Source: JABMMZ01 sp040403495 (GTDB lineage: Bacteria; Bacteroidota; Bacteroidia; NS11-12g; UBA955). Taken from it: DNA of 64,000 nt. Where the stretch lies: positions 137,393 through 201,392 of the forward strand of contig JBBAKM010000003.1 of the NCBI GenBank assembly GCA_040403495.1, read 5' to 3'. Positions 26,572 to 36,529 of this stretch are shown piece after piece. The first letter of the stretch is position 1. Every line of letters begins with the position of its first letter. The notes under the pieces are model-generated. The model was not told the DNA's origin, ran no database searches, and saw only the letters and a list, made by a program, of their open reading frames with translations. Both the position numbers and the translations under genes were made by a program.

Positions 26572-26703
26572 CTAAAAACCGCAGTTGCAGTTTTTCTTTT
26601 GTTTGCCACTTCCCATTCCTTTACTTCCGCCGCACGACTCCATGCCTACTAGAAAAATAAATGCTAAAAGAAATAAACCGATGACTTTTTGATAATTTCG
26701 CAT
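26572..26703 (-). CDS. 43-residue putative lipoprotein
   Basis: A short open frame running MRNYQKVIGLFLLAFIFLVG, then MESC with a lipobox-like cysteine at residue 24, then a small Gly/Ser/Lys-rich tail ending NCNCGF. Small basic lipoproteins with this layout occur in Bacteroidota, but I cannot name a family. It lies alone on the minus strand between rsgA and dedA. Its 3' end overlaps a hairpin with a T-run that could terminate rsgA (26575-26600), so part of the sequence may be under a different constraint. Confidence 0.5.
   Translation of the reverse strand: MRNYQKVIGLFLLAFIFLVGMESCGGSKGMGSGKQKKNCNCGF
26575..26600 (+). terminator. possible terminator of rsgA operon
   Basis: AAAAACCGCA...TGCAGTTTTT stem with one mismatch and a very small loop, followed by CTTTTGTTT. 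It lies about 25 bases after the rsgA stop and overlaps the end of the small opposing open frame. Confidence 0.4.
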
Positions 26704-26743
26704 AATTAGTCAACGAAAATAAGTATATTTTGTTATACTTCAT

Positions 26744-26751
26744 TACTTTTG
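26744..26751 (+). promoter_or_regulatory. -7 box of dedA-aroE
   Basis: TACTTTTG ending only 4 bases before the ATG, so the transcript would be leaderless or almost so. Confidence 0.45.
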
Positions 26752-26755
26752 CGCC

Positions 26756-27430
26756 ATGGAAATAATTAAAAGTGGCTTGGACATTTTGCTACACCTCAAT
26801 CAATATTTAGAATTGTGGGTTTCGGAATATGGCACATGGATTTATGGTATTTTGTTTTTGATAATCTTTGTTGAAACAGGTTTTGTAATCATGCCACTTT
26901 TACCAGGCGATTCTCTTCTCTTTGCGGCAGGTGCATTGGCGGCTTCTCAAGGAGGAATTAATATTGCCATTCTTATTCCACTTCTTATAGTAGCGGCATT
27001 ACTTGGCGATAACACCAATTATTTTGTAGGGAAATACTTCGGGAACTTAATTAAAAGCAAACAAAAAATACTCTTTCTCAAACGTTCACATATTGAAAAA
27101 ACAGAGGCTTATTATGCTAAATATGGCGGCAAAACCGTCATTATTGCTCGTTTTGTTCCTATTGTAAGAACTGTTGCCCCTTTTGTGGCAGGTGCAGGTT
27201 CCATGACTTACAAAAAATACATTGTAAATTGTGTTTTTGGAGCTATTCTATGGGTGGGTGGTGTAACGGTTCTAGGTTATTTAGCTGGCAATATCCCATT
27301 TGTTAAAACCAATTTTGAAATCGTTATTTTTGCTATTATTGGCATTTCTGTTCTTCCTATCATTATAGAAGTTATTAGAGCAAAAATGAAGCATAAAAAT
27401 AAAAGTTCGGAAATTATAGATTCAAAATAA
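26756..27430 (+). CDS. DedA-family membrane protein
   Basis: A 224-residue inner-membrane protein of the DedA/SNARE-associated superfamily, whose members move lipids such as undecaprenyl phosphate across the membrane. Visible family blocks are FVETGFVIMPLLPGDSLLF near residues 39-57, GDNTNYFVGKYFG near 81, and ARFVPIVRTVAPFVAGAG near 127-144 with the conserved Arg residues. About four or five membrane segments. The stop overlaps the aroE start by one base (TAATG). Confidence 0.9.
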   Translation: MEIIKSGLDILLHLNQYLELWVSEYGTWIYGILFLIIFVETGFVIMPLLPGDSLLFAAGALAASQGGINIAILIPLLIVAALLGDNTNYFVGKYFGNLIKSKQKILFLKRSHIEKTEAYYAKYGGKTVIIARFVPIVRTVAPFVAGAGSMTYKKYIVNCVFGAILWVGGVTVLGYLAGNIPFVKTNFEIVIFAIIGISVLPIIIEVIRAKMKHKNKSSEIIDSK

Positions 27431-28170
27431 TGCCAAGTATTGGACTAATCGGCTATCCTTTAGAGCATTCTTTTTCACCGCAATATTTTGCCCAAAAATT
27501 TGAATCTTTACAGCTTAACGATTGGCAATACAAACTATTTCCCATTGCTTCTATTCATACACTGCCTGAAATCATCAGGGGAAATCCCGATTTAATAGGC
27601 CTTAACGTTACCATTCCTCACAAGCAATCAGTTATTCAATACTGTCAACAAATTGACGAAGAGGCCCTTCAAATAGGTGCTATAAATGGCTTAATCATCC
27701 AAAGAAACCATAAGGACACTTTCCATCTTAAGGGCATTAATACGGATTGGATGGGATTTTACTTAAGTTTAAAAAATGCTATGCCTAACAGCCCACAAAG
27801 GGCCTTAATTTGTGGCAATGGTGGCGCTTCTTTGGCGGTTCAATATGCCTTAAATAAACTTAATATCCCTTTTCAAATTGTTAGTAGAAATGGTTCATTT
27901 ACTTATCAAAACCTTAGTTCTGAACTGTTTCAATCGTTCCAACTCATTATCAACACAACACCTATTGGCACACTAAATAACAGTGAAAGGATACTTACTT
28001 TGCCCTACGAAGCAATAAATGCTGATATGTTTTTTTATGACCTTGTTTACAATCCTGAAATTACACCTACTATGGAATTATTCATGACACATGGGGCAAA
28101 GGCAAAAAACGGATTAGAAATGTTGCATCTTCAAGCCGACTTGTTTTGGCAATCGCTCAACTCAAAATAA
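27430..28170 (+). CDS. aroE: shikimate dehydrogenase
   Basis: A 246-residue enzyme that reduces 3-dehydroshikimate to shikimate with NADPH in aromatic amino-acid synthesis. Substrate-site motifs are GYPLEHSFSP near residues 7-16, NVTIPHK near 58-64 with the catalytic lysine, GAIN near 85 and NTDWMGF near 103 with the catalytic aspartate. A nucleotide loop GNGGAS lies near 127. It is slightly shorter than the E. coli enzyme, as is usual in Bacteroidota. It is convergent with the next gene with one base between stops. Confidence 0.93.
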   Translation: MPSIGLIGYPLEHSFSPQYFAQKFESLQLNDWQYKLFPIASIHTLPEIIRGNPDLIGLNVTIPHKQSVIQYCQQIDEEALQIGAINGLIIQRNHKDTFHLKGINTDWMGFYLSLKNAMPNSPQRALICGNGGASLAVQYALNKLNIPFQIVSRNGSFTYQNLSSELFQSFQLIINTTPIGTLNNSERILTLPYEAINADMFFYDLVYNPEITPTMELFMTHGAKAKNGLEMLHLQADLFWQSLNSK

Positions 28171-28171
28171 C

Positions 28172-31100
28172 TTACCTCAGCAAGATAAAGCTTGATTTTA
28201 AATAGTGGGTTATCCCTCTAAAATCCTTGACTTTGAATACCGCCAAGTAATACCCATCTTGCACAAAGTCACCCTGAAATTTACCATCCCATCCTTTTCC
28301 TTCAGTGGTTTGATAGATAAGCTGCCCCCATCGGTTAAAAATACTCATTTCATAATTTTTAATCCCCATTCCTACCGGTTCATACACTTCATTAATGGCA
28401 TCATCATTGGGCGAGAATGCAGTTGGCGCATTAAACACAAATAGGTATTTAATTCTTAATTTTTGAACAAATGAATCGTTGCAATTGAATTGTGTTCTAA
28501 CGTATTGTTTAATGTAATAAAGACCACTGTCGGGGTATAAGTGCATTAAGTTTCTTAAACTTGACTTAGTTCCATCCCCTAAATCGTACCATAATGTATC
28601 GGCACCATTGCTTAAATCTGTAATTGTAATTTCAGGATCTAAAATAGTACCTACCCCTTTGTCTAGAGAAAACAAGGCACTTGGTTTAGGATAAACTTCA
28701 ACTTGTTTGGTTGTATCATACAAACAATTGTAATCTGTTTTTATTTGATATTTGACATTGTATTTCCCTGCTGAATTATACAAGTGAATAGGCTGTTTAA
28801 TTGAATAGTCTGTTCCGTCATCCATCTGCCACTTGTATTCTATTATTTTGGCGTATGGTGTTAAACTACTGTCCTTAAATAGTATTGGATTTTCTATACA
28901 TACATTTTGAGATTCGAAATTCACCACAACAGGCGGATAACTTGTTATAGTTTTGATAACAGAATCGATGCAATTTTGATTACTAATTGCGATTAATTTA
29001 ACACTAAAATCACCTGCTGCCGGGAAACGATGGTAAGGATTCGTGTTGGTATCTATCATATAGTTTCCAAAGCGCCAAGTGTAACCTGTTATATTTCCCC
29101 AATCTATTTTAGAGCGATTAGTGAAATTAAATTGATTGTCTACACAGCGGTTGGTATCCGAGAAATCAACTTGAGGTAATGGGTAAACATTGACATTTTT
29201 TTGCACTTGATAAGCGCAATTTTCAGCACTTGTAACCTTTAATTTTACAGGTGTATTTAGTATCCATTGTTTGTATTGGTATCTTGGATTTTGTACTTGA
29301 GCGGAATCACCACCGAAATACCATTGCCATTTCGCAATATTAGTATTTACATAAGTACTATTGTCTTGAATTCGCAAAGAATCGAGGTAACAATGGTCGA
29401 GCAATGTGAAGTTGGGAACTATTTTAGGATAAACGATATGTGGTTTTACAATTGTATCCTTACAACCTCTTACTGAATTAACAATTAATTGAATATCAAA
29501 AGTATCACCTACACTGAACAGGTGTGTAAAACTTCGAGTTGAATAAGTACTTGCATCTGGCAATAAGTAACTGTAGGTGAGAATAGAATCCTTAGTAATA
29601 GTAGACTGGTTTACTATTTTAGAATTCGTAAGTTCACAAACTGGATCAGCCTTAAAATCAGCAACAGGAAGAGGATAAACCCAAGCTGTTTTTTGGATAG
29701 AATCCATACAATTTTGGGTGCTTTTTACCACCAATTTCACTGTAAATTGGGTGTCTTTCGGGAATAAATAGTTTAATTCATTGGTTTGAATCCACTCATT
29801 ATTAATATTCCATCGGTAAGAAACAATACTGTCATTGTTTATTTGCGACAATTGTAACAATTGAGTACTGTCTCCAATACACACATTATTAATTGAAAAA
29901 TCAGCAGTTGGGCGAGGGTGCACTATTACATTTCTATAACTGGTGTCTTTACAATTGAAATTACTGTTTACTGCCAATCCAATCACAAAAGTATCAGCAG
30001 TATTATAATAATAGCGATAAGAGGGTTTATTCACTAAATTACCGTCACCTGTTATCCATTGCACAGTATTGATAGTACCTGATGCAATTTGACTTAAATT
30101 ATTGGCAGAAACAGAATCTGTAAAACACACATTGGAAAGCGTAAAACGACTTATTGGTTTAGGGAAAGCATTTACTGTTTTGACAAGCGTATCCTTACAT
30201 CCAAATGGAGATGAAACAACCAATCTTACAGAGGCACTGGTTTGATTATTCAAATCGAGCAACCATTGAGCCGCATTAATGGTATCTGATGGTGCAGAAG
30301 TCCATCTGTTATAATTGATAACATCATTTGAAATACTTGAAGAATCTATTAATAGTACAGGTTCTCCTTGACATTTTTGAACGTATGTAAATGCGGCAAC
30401 AGGCAAAGATTTTACAGTTAATCTTACCGTATCAGACACTTTACATGATTTATTATCAGTAACTGTAATTTTATAAGTTCTGCTTGTGTCATTAATTGCA
30501 ATTACTTGATTATTGGTGTAGTTATTTAGTCCAATATTTGGGGTCCATAAAAACGATAAAGCTCCATTTACTTGAAAAGCTTTTGCGCTTAATCTCACTT
30601 TGTTATTTTGGCAAATTGTAGTGTCTCTTTGGTTCATGGTAACCTTAGGCAACGAATAAACCACAGCAACCATGGTGTCTTTAGAACTACAAGTTCCTCT
30701 GTTAGTTGTTAGTACATAAGATATCTTCAATGAACCTGTGTCTTCATTTAGTGCATTGAATTGTGTTTTTGATTTAATTTCATTGCTTAGATACAAGTTA
30801 GGCGACCAAAAATACTTAAACCCTTTGGTTGAATCAATTCCTATTGTTGTATTTAACTTACTGCACAATTGAATATCGGGACCAGCATTTCTTAAAATAG
30901 GAACGGGGAATTTGGCAAAGGTAAAATTGCACGAACATGAAGAGGAGTCGATAACCACGAATAAATTACATGATTGACCGGCAGCCACCCTTACAGATTT
31001 ATTGATAAATGCGGATTGATTTCTGTTTAAGGCTGACTTTAGGGTATCGGAATGAACCACAAAATCAAATGGATCAACAGTCCCTGAGTTATTTTGGTCG

Positions 31101-34100
31101 TATATGTATTTAAACACGACAGAATTAGCATTAGAAATATTGTTTCCGACATTTCTGATATTGAATTGAAGATTTAAAAATTCCGAATCGCTGTTCACCG
31201 ATTGAATACTAGACTTTAAAGATTGAAGCAATAGAGAACCTTTGTAAACATTGGGTTTACTCAAATTATTTCCCGTAATAACATTGATATTACAAAGTGA
31301 ATTATCTGCCACACATTTTACTTCTTGTTTTACAGCAGCTTGACTGTATAAATCTTGCGAACCACAACTTAAATCTTCACTAATGGACATAAATCCAAAA
31401 TTGAATTCCATACTATCACCGGGAACTATTCCCGACTTTAAGCTCATTTCAACCTCGGTTGCGCCATTGATATTTCTGAATTTAGTAAGCGATGGATTTG
31501 GGGCATTGTAAATAGACTGATAAAGAGAAGAATCATACACCATTCCTTTTATTAATATCGCTTGGTATTTGTCTTCAATACCAGTTTTATCTGGCCCTAA
31601 ATTGATGATTCTAACATTAACCTTCGTGCTTTTTTGGCAAGGCAAAATAGAATCCGTAAGCACTTTTACGAGAGTAAAATAAGGCCTAGTAACCCCTTTA
31701 ATATTCAATGAATTACTAATACCAGGGTAGGTAATAATTGGTTCACCACATTTAATATTTCCCTTGGCGCTGGCACGAATATAATTTCCTGAAGAGTAGT
31801 CGCAATCGGTTTGAACTTTAAAGTAAATAATGATTTTATTGCGATTGGTATCCGACACCCCTTTAAAACCTTGACTCAATAAATTATTAATGGAACTCAG
31901 AGGCCATTCATAAGTGGTTCCACTGACCAAAGTAGGGTTTGAAATAGCTTGTTTAAAAGACTTGTGAGGATATTTAATATAACACGAACCGCTTACAATA
32001 TTCATTCCTATCGGCAAAGTCACAATTGCTTTGGTATTATAGGCAGTTGTAGAACCGATATTTTCGAGCGTGTATTGATATGGGGTTTGACCGCACAAAT
32101 CAGCAGTGGTTATAGAATCTGTTATACCCACTTGGAATTGGGTATTTTGAGGTTCGATATAAAGGGGAATACGGTCTTTTTGGCAATTAAAATTGGCAAT
32201 ATCAGTGGGGTAACCACCACAGTTCCAACCGGAATACAAAATCACACTATCCTTGTTACAGGTATTATAAGTGGCTCTAATTTTGAATCTACGGGTGTTA
32301 TTGAACCCAATAGTTCCCAAACGAAATACGCCATTTTTTACAGGCATTAACGTATCTCTGACCGCATCTTTTATTTGAATAATTTTTACAGGTCCTGAAT
32401 TGTCAGCAGCAAACCATGTATTTAAATTACTAAAAGAAGTTGAGAGATTGGTATAATTAACCTCCCACTCTGCGGTATCTTGTGCAGCATAAATAGTGGG
32501 AGAAAGAGGTTTAATAGAAACAACAGGACGATTGTACTGAATGTAATCATCTTGAGCCGCACTTTTAATCGTATCAAAACCAACCCCGAAGGAGTTTAAT
32601 TTTTCGAATATAAAGTCGTATTTAATAACCTGAGGGGCAGTAGATGGAATTTCACAAGTAGGTTCAAGGTATGCAGCATAAACGCCATGGAAAGCATCAT
32701 CGCTGTAATTGAACACGCCGCCTGAATCTTTAAAATGCTTAGTAACATCAAACACCAAAGGATAACTTTGGGCATTAATAGGTCTGATGGTATCCTTGAC
32801 CTCGACAGCTATTTTATTAGAACCAGCAGTTCTGTATTGATTCAAATAGGAACTTCGGTATTTGTAACCTTGTGGAGTGTAAAAACGAATAGCTTTAAGT
32901 CTAGAAAAACTTCTGTATTCGTAAGGGAAATAATTATTACCGCCATAGTTAGAACAACAAGGACCTATTCCTATGTAATAATTATTTGAAACACCTATTA
33001 CGTTGCAATTATTTACATTAATATTATCTCTACCATAGTTTGTATAATAGTATCCAGTTAAAATTGTTTTACCTGAGAAAGTATCACATTGAAATCTATT
33101 TGAATTACTTGTAGGATTGGCAACATTGCTTAAGTAAAACAAGTTACTAAAATTCTGAATAATAGCATTTCCGCCTAAATTTTCTGTGACTTTGAATTTT
33201 ATTTGAACAACCACACTATCGTTGTTAACGTATCTAAAATTTTGTGGCAGACAAGAACCAAGAGAATCCAAACTTAAATCAACTTTAAATGAAGCATTGA
33301 CCCCTGAAATTGCTTTAACACTTGTATTTCTAAAACAATTCATACGACTATTTCCACCTCGATAAACAGTAATTTCGGCATTTAAAAAAGTTAAGAATCG
33401 ACCATAACCAATATTAGATTCCGCAAAAAGGTGTCGCCAAGTTGCGATAGTAGATGTTCTTTTAACAATACCTGTATAGGTGGCCATTACCGTATCTCCG
33501 AATAAGGTTCTCTCCTCTCTTATTTTTAGGGTATCTAAATTCCCTGAATTATCGGGCAATCCATCGTTATTGTTGTCTGGTTTACCAAAATTTATTCTTT
33601 GAACAGAAAAATTCTTAAACAACATTCCGCCATTACAATTGGAATAACAGTGAAGTTTGAGTTGTGTTGATTGACATGTGAGATAAAACCATTCCCTTTT
33701 ACTACAAGATCTATCGGGACTGTATTTCATTTGTAGTTGAACAGTTTTATTGCCATTTGCTCCTGTTTGTGAACAATCCGCTTTAAGGTAATAAACTAAT
33801 TCTGCATTGACCAAACTGATTGGAATATTGTTAGGAAAAAAGGAACGAATGGTATCACCAATCTTTACAATACTGTCAGGATTCCATTGGGCTGTTAAGT
33901 CAGCATTGATAAAATACAAATCCTTTTTTAGTCTAGAATGACTGAGGCCTGAAGGCAAAATGAGATCAACAATAAAAACCGCAGAGGATGTACTTCTTAA
34001 TACACTGGCAGAGGAAATTAAAGTTCTGAACTCACCAACTTGGTTGTTGATTAAATCGGATGGTGCAAAAGTGGACGAAGCAAAATGATGTTGGTCAACA

Positions 34101-35419
34101 CCGCGACCCCATGCTGCTGCTAATTGTAAATTATTCTTACATTGGTCTTGGTAGGTTGCAGAGTAAAGCCATGAGCTATAATTTATAGTCATATTGGCAC
34201 ACACTCCAGGCATACACGAAAACGTTTCCCATCTAATAAACAAAGTATCTCCGGGCTTTAAATCAGGTGATTTAAACCTGAAGAAAGTAATAGGATTGGA
34301 ACCCAAGCAACTGTAGGCTCCTAGGTTATATCCATATACCAAACTGTCAATAACAGGCAAAGTCCATGAACCTTTGTGTCCTACTTTTATTTTTAAAGTA
34401 GTGGTATCCAAACGACTCATCAACGTGTAATATTGATTGATACTTACTCTGTTTGCAGAGGCCACCATTGAGCCTATGTTTGTAATTCTCAACTCAGAAC
34501 TGTGTCTATTGTTGTTGTAACAAGTTGGATAAGAAGGGAAAGGAATTGCTTTTAAATTGGGGATTTTATTACTTATACTTGCTGAATTTGAGGCTTTTGA
34601 TATTAGACATGTTTTACCGTTACACCCCCATGATAGTTCGTAACTTGTGGTTAGGTTTTTACACCCTTTAATAAGCAATGAATCTATTAATTCGATTGTT
34701 TCATTTTGGTCGAGCAAAGAATCATTGTTACCAATTTTTACAAAATGAGAACCATTAAATGTGGTGTAAACGGTATCGCCTGAAAAACTATTTACCCCAT
34801 TATTAACCTTATAAATTTGGACATCTTTGCCATTTATTCTTTTTAGCTTAAGTTCCTTTAAGGGACCTTTTCCGAAATTACCGATTGTGATTTTTCTTCC
34901 AAATTTAGAATTAATATCACCCACAAAGTTTGGATTTGTAATACTAGAATATTGTGCTGATGGCACATTAACAGCGAAAGGGTTTGAGGAGCCGATGTCG
35001 AAATTTCCGGTGTAGTTAACCCTTACATTGACGACAGGCACATTGCTTGAGTTTAAAAATTGCAATAAATCGCAGTTTGAAGTAAGAGTAACTCTTAGTT
35101 TAATATTTTGAGCAACCCCAATATTGGGCGCACTGAAAACGGGTTGATTAAGATTTGTAATATTACTTTCCGAAATCCCAGAGCCTACAACGGTTCCAGC
35201 TTTGTAAAGCACCCCTGGAGGAAGGTTTAATACCACATTAACAGAATTCACAGCAGTGCCTGTAATGTTAAAAACTTGAACATTAGCGGTATCATTTATT
35301 CCGCAAATTGATAGTTTCTTAGGAGGTGAACATTGTATTGAAAGCCTATTGCCCTGAGCATGTATCAATATTGGAATTAGAAAGAGAATAAAACAGAATA
35401 ACTGGTATATTTTTTTCAA
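28172..35419 (-). CDS. giant T9SS type B (CHU_C) surface protein with tandem PKD repeats
   Basis: A 2415-residue exported protein. Residues 1-21 are a signal peptide. Residues ~25-1480 contain DUF11/conserved-repeat-like segments of the kind found in large surface proteins. About 1480-2320 is a run of eight or nine PKD-like repeats of roughly 82 residues, most beginning YPxPxxxF followed by a cysteine about six residues later. The last ~90 residues are a gliding-motility CHU_C domain (FSPNDDAINEVYEP, IFNRWGQLIYQ, GYYLAVFKV). Likely cell-surface or secreted adhesin; no catalytic domain was seen. Confidence 0.88.
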   Translation of the reverse strand: MKKIYQLFCFILFLIPILIHAQGNRLSIQCSPPKKLSICGINDTANVQVFNITGTAVNSVNVVLNLPPGVLYKAGTVVGSGISESNITNLNQPVFSAPNIGVAQNIKLRVTLTSNCDLLQFLNSSNVPVVNVRVNYTGNFDIGSSNPFAVNVPSAQYSSITNPNFVGDINSKFGRKITIGNFGKGPLKELKLKRINGKDVQIYKVNNGVNSFSGDTVYTTFNGSHFVKIGNNDSLLDQNETIELIDSLLIKGCKNLTTSYELSWGCNGKTCLISKASNSASISNKIPNLKAIPFPSYPTCYNNNRHSSELRITNIGSMVASANRVSINQYYTLMSRLDTTTLKIKVGHKGSWTLPVIDSLVYGYNLGAYSCLGSNPITFFRFKSPDLKPGDTLFIRWETFSCMPGVCANMTINYSSWLYSATYQDQCKNNLQLAAAWGRGVDQHHFASSTFAPSDLINNQVGEFRTLISSASVLRSTSSAVFIVDLILPSGLSHSRLKKDLYFINADLTAQWNPDSIVKIGDTIRSFFPNNIPISLVNAELVYYLKADCSQTGANGNKTVQLQMKYSPDRSCSKREWFYLTCQSTQLKLHCYSNCNGGMLFKNFSVQRINFGKPDNNNDGLPDNSGNLDTLKIREERTLFGDTVMATYTGIVKRTSTIATWRHLFAESNIGYGRFLTFLNAEITVYRGGNSRMNCFRNTSVKAISGVNASFKVDLSLDSLGSCLPQNFRYVNNDSVVVQIKFKVTENLGGNAIIQNFSNLFYLSNVANPTSNSNRFQCDTFSGKTILTGYYYTNYGRDNINVNNCNVIGVSNNYYIGIGPCCSNYGGNNYFPYEYRSFSRLKAIRFYTPQGYKYRSSYLNQYRTAGSNKIAVEVKDTIRPINAQSYPLVFDVTKHFKDSGGVFNYSDDAFHGVYAAYLEPTCEIPSTAPQVIKYDFIFEKLNSFGVGFDTIKSAAQDDYIQYNRPVVSIKPLSPTIYAAQDTAEWEVNYTNLSTSFSNLNTWFAADNSGPVKIIQIKDAVRDTLMPVKNGVFRLGTIGFNNTRRFKIRATYNTCNKDSVILYSGWNCGGYPTDIANFNCQKDRIPLYIEPQNTQFQVGITDSITTADLCGQTPYQYTLENIGSTTAYNTKAIVTLPIGMNIVSGSCYIKYPHKSFKQAISNPTLVSGTTYEWPLSSINNLLSQGFKGVSDTNRNKIIIYFKVQTDCDYSSGNYIRASAKGNIKCGEPIITYPGISNSLNIKGVTRPYFTLVKVLTDSILPCQKSTKVNVRIINLGPDKTGIEDKYQAILIKGMVYDSSLYQSIYNAPNPSLTKFRNINGATEVEMSLKSGIVPGDSMEFNFGFMSISEDLSCGSQDLYSQAAVKQEVKCVADNSLCNINVITGNNLSKPNVYKGSLLLQSLKSSIQSVNSDSEFLNLQFNIRNVGNNISNANSVVFKYIYDQNNSGTVDPFDFVVHSDTLKSALNRNQSAFINKSVRVAAGQSCNLFVVIDSSSCSCNFTFAKFPVPILRNAGPDIQLCSKLNTTIGIDSTKGFKYFWSPNLYLSNEIKSKTQFNALNEDTGSLKISYVLTTNRGTCSSKDTMVAVVYSLPKVTMNQRDTTICQNNKVRLSAKAFQVNGALSFLWTPNIGLNNYTNNQVIAINDTSRTYKITVTDNKSCKVSDTVRLTVKSLPVAAFTYVQKCQGEPVLLIDSSSISNDVINYNRWTSAPSDTINAAQWLLDLNNQTSASVRLVVSSPFGCKDTLVKTVNAFPKPISRFTLSNVCFTDSVSANNLSQIASGTINTVQWITGDGNLVNKPSYRYYYNTADTFVIGLAVNSNFNCKDTSYRNVIVHPRPTADFSINNVCIGDSTQLLQLSQINNDSIVSYRWNINNEWIQTNELNYLFPKDTQFTVKLVVKSTQNCMDSIQKTAWVYPLPVADFKADPVCELTNSKIVNQSTITKDSILTYSYLLPDASTYSTRSFTHLFSVGDTFDIQLIVNSVRGCKDTIVKPHIVYPKIVPNFTLLDHCYLDSLRIQDNSTYVNTNIAKWQWYFGGDSAQVQNPRYQYKQWILNTPVKLKVTSAENCAYQVQKNVNVYPLPQVDFSDTNRCVDNQFNFTNRSKIDWGNITGYTWRFGNYMIDTNTNPYHRFPAAGDFSVKLIAISNQNCIDSVIKTITSYPPVVVNFESQNVCIENPILFKDSSLTPYAKIIEYKWQMDDGTDYSIKQPIHLYNSAGKYNVKYQIKTDYNCLYDTTKQVEVYPKPSALFSLDKGVGTILDPEITITDLSNGADTLWYDLGDGTKSSLRNLMHLYPDSGLYYIKQYVRTQFNCNDSFVQKLRIKYLFVFNAPTAFSPNDDAINEVYEPVGMGIKNYEMSIFNRWGQLIYQTTEGKGWDGKFQGDFVQDGYYLAVFKVKDFRGITHYLKSSFILLR

Positions 35420-35473
35420 TTCAAATCAATATTTTACTTGTTAGCGACTCATAATTTTTTGTTTTGAGGAGGT

Positions 35474-35481
35474 CAAAGTTA
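35474..35481 (-). promoter_or_regulatory. -7 box of the giant T9SS gene
   Basis: TAACTTTG on the minus strand, giving an expected untranslated leader of about 45-50 bases, longer than for most genes here. Confidence 0.45.
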
Positions 35482-35536
35482 AAAAATAAAGTGAATCAAA
35501 CAAGAAAAAAATGAAATATAATGCGTTTCTAACACA

Positions 35537-35959
35537 TTAATCTTTCATTCTGAGCTCAATATCTTTTCCATCGACTCTTTGTATCACCCAACATTCTGAA
35601 TTTTTCAGTCTAAGAATTTTCCATTCATTTTGTTGAGAGGTCCCTTTGGGAGTAAAGATAATTTTAGCTTTATCATCAGAAAATTTCCAAGCACCATTTT
35701 CTTGGTAATTTGTTAGATTGAATGGCCTGTATGTCAGTGTGTATGAATTGTCTTTGCCTATTACAACTTTATAATCCACATAGGCTCTTTTGTAATCGTC
35801 TGTTTTATCAACTCCACTTTCAAAAACTTGGTTGATGACCCAAGTATTTGCGGCTCTTGATTTTTTGGAAATCAAACTAAAAGAGGGTCCATCTTCATAC
35901 TGACAAGCATTGAATAAAAATAGACTTAAACTTAAGACAATTAATGATATAGATTTCAT
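35537..35959 (-). CDS. lipocalin-like lipoprotein
   Basis: A 140-residue lipoprotein. The signal peptide ends in a lipobox (LFNAC, cysteine at residue 19). The mature part has ISKKSRAANTWVINQVF, then YTLTYRPF, GAWKFSDDKAKI and a strand-rich end, the pattern of small Bacteroidota lipocalin-like (DUF4923/DUF5004-type) outer-membrane lipoproteins. The ligand is unknown. It is monocistronic with its own TATCTTTG box. Confidence 0.65.
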   Translation of the reverse strand: MKSISLIVLSLSLFLFNACQYEDGPSFSLISKKSRAANTWVINQVFESGVDKTDDYKRAYVDYKVVIGKDNSYTLTYRPFNLTNYQENGAWKFSDDKAKIIFTPKGTSQQNEWKILRLKNSECWVIQRVDGKDIELRMKD

Positions 35960-35969
35960 ATTTTAAAAA

Positions 35970-35977
35970 CAAAGATA
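35970..35977 (-). promoter_or_regulatory. -7 box of lipocalin-like lipoprotein gene
   Basis: TATCTTTG on the minus strand, 11 bases before the start codon. Confidence 0.5.
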
Positions 35978-35999
35978 TTCAAAATTTTCAAAAAACCAA

Positions 36000-36007
36000 T
36001 ACTTTTG
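36000..36007 (+). promoter_or_regulatory. -7 box of DUF1761 gene
   Basis: TACTTTTG, 17 bases before the ATG at 36025, divergent from the lipoprotein promoter. Confidence 0.5.
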
Positions 36008-36024
36008 TACCAAATTACACGAAT

Positions 36025-36528
36025 ATGAATATCAATTTTTTAGCCATTTTTGTGGCAAGTTTAGTTACATTCCCTATTGGATTTACATGGTATCATCCTA
36101 AAGTGATGGGCAGCGCATGGATGAAAGAAATAGGGGCTACACAAGAGAGTATGTCTAAGGATTTCAACATGACTAAAACCATGATTTTGTCATTTTTATG
36201 TTCCTTTTTCATTGCTTTTGTAATCAACTTTATGGTTGTTCACCAATACAGTTTATTTTCACTGTTACAAGACATTCCTGAAGCAATGAAACCTGATGCA
36301 AAAATTCAATTACTTTTAAATGGCAATGATATAGCTTATGGTTCTAAGTATAGAACCTTTGGTCATGGTCTTTTTCACGGCTTATTGGCAGGAGTATTTT
36401 TCGCAACGCCTGTTGTTGTTCAAAATGCTTTGTATGAAAGAAGAAGTTTTAAATACATAGCAATCCATGCAGGCTATTGGATAATATCAAGCGCATTGAT
36501 TGGAGGCATTATTTGTGCTTGGGAGTAA
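36025..36528 (+). CDS. DUF1761 membrane protein
   Basis: A 167-residue protein with four likely membrane segments and the DUF1761 opening: NFLAIFVASLVTFPIG, then WYHPKVMGSAWMKEIG near residues 22-37. The family is uncharacterised. Compared with the shortest members it has an extra loop (residues ~75-105). It ends one base before the stop of the convergent thioesterase gene. Confidence 0.8.
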   Translation: MNINFLAIFVASLVTFPIGFTWYHPKVMGSAWMKEIGATQESMSKDFNMTKTMILSFLCSFFIAFVINFMVVHQYSLFSLLQDIPEAMKPDAKIQLLLNGNDIAYGSKYRTFGHGLFHGLLAGVFFATPVVVQNALYERRSFKYIAIHAGYWIISSALIGGIICAWE

Positions 36529-36529
36529 A

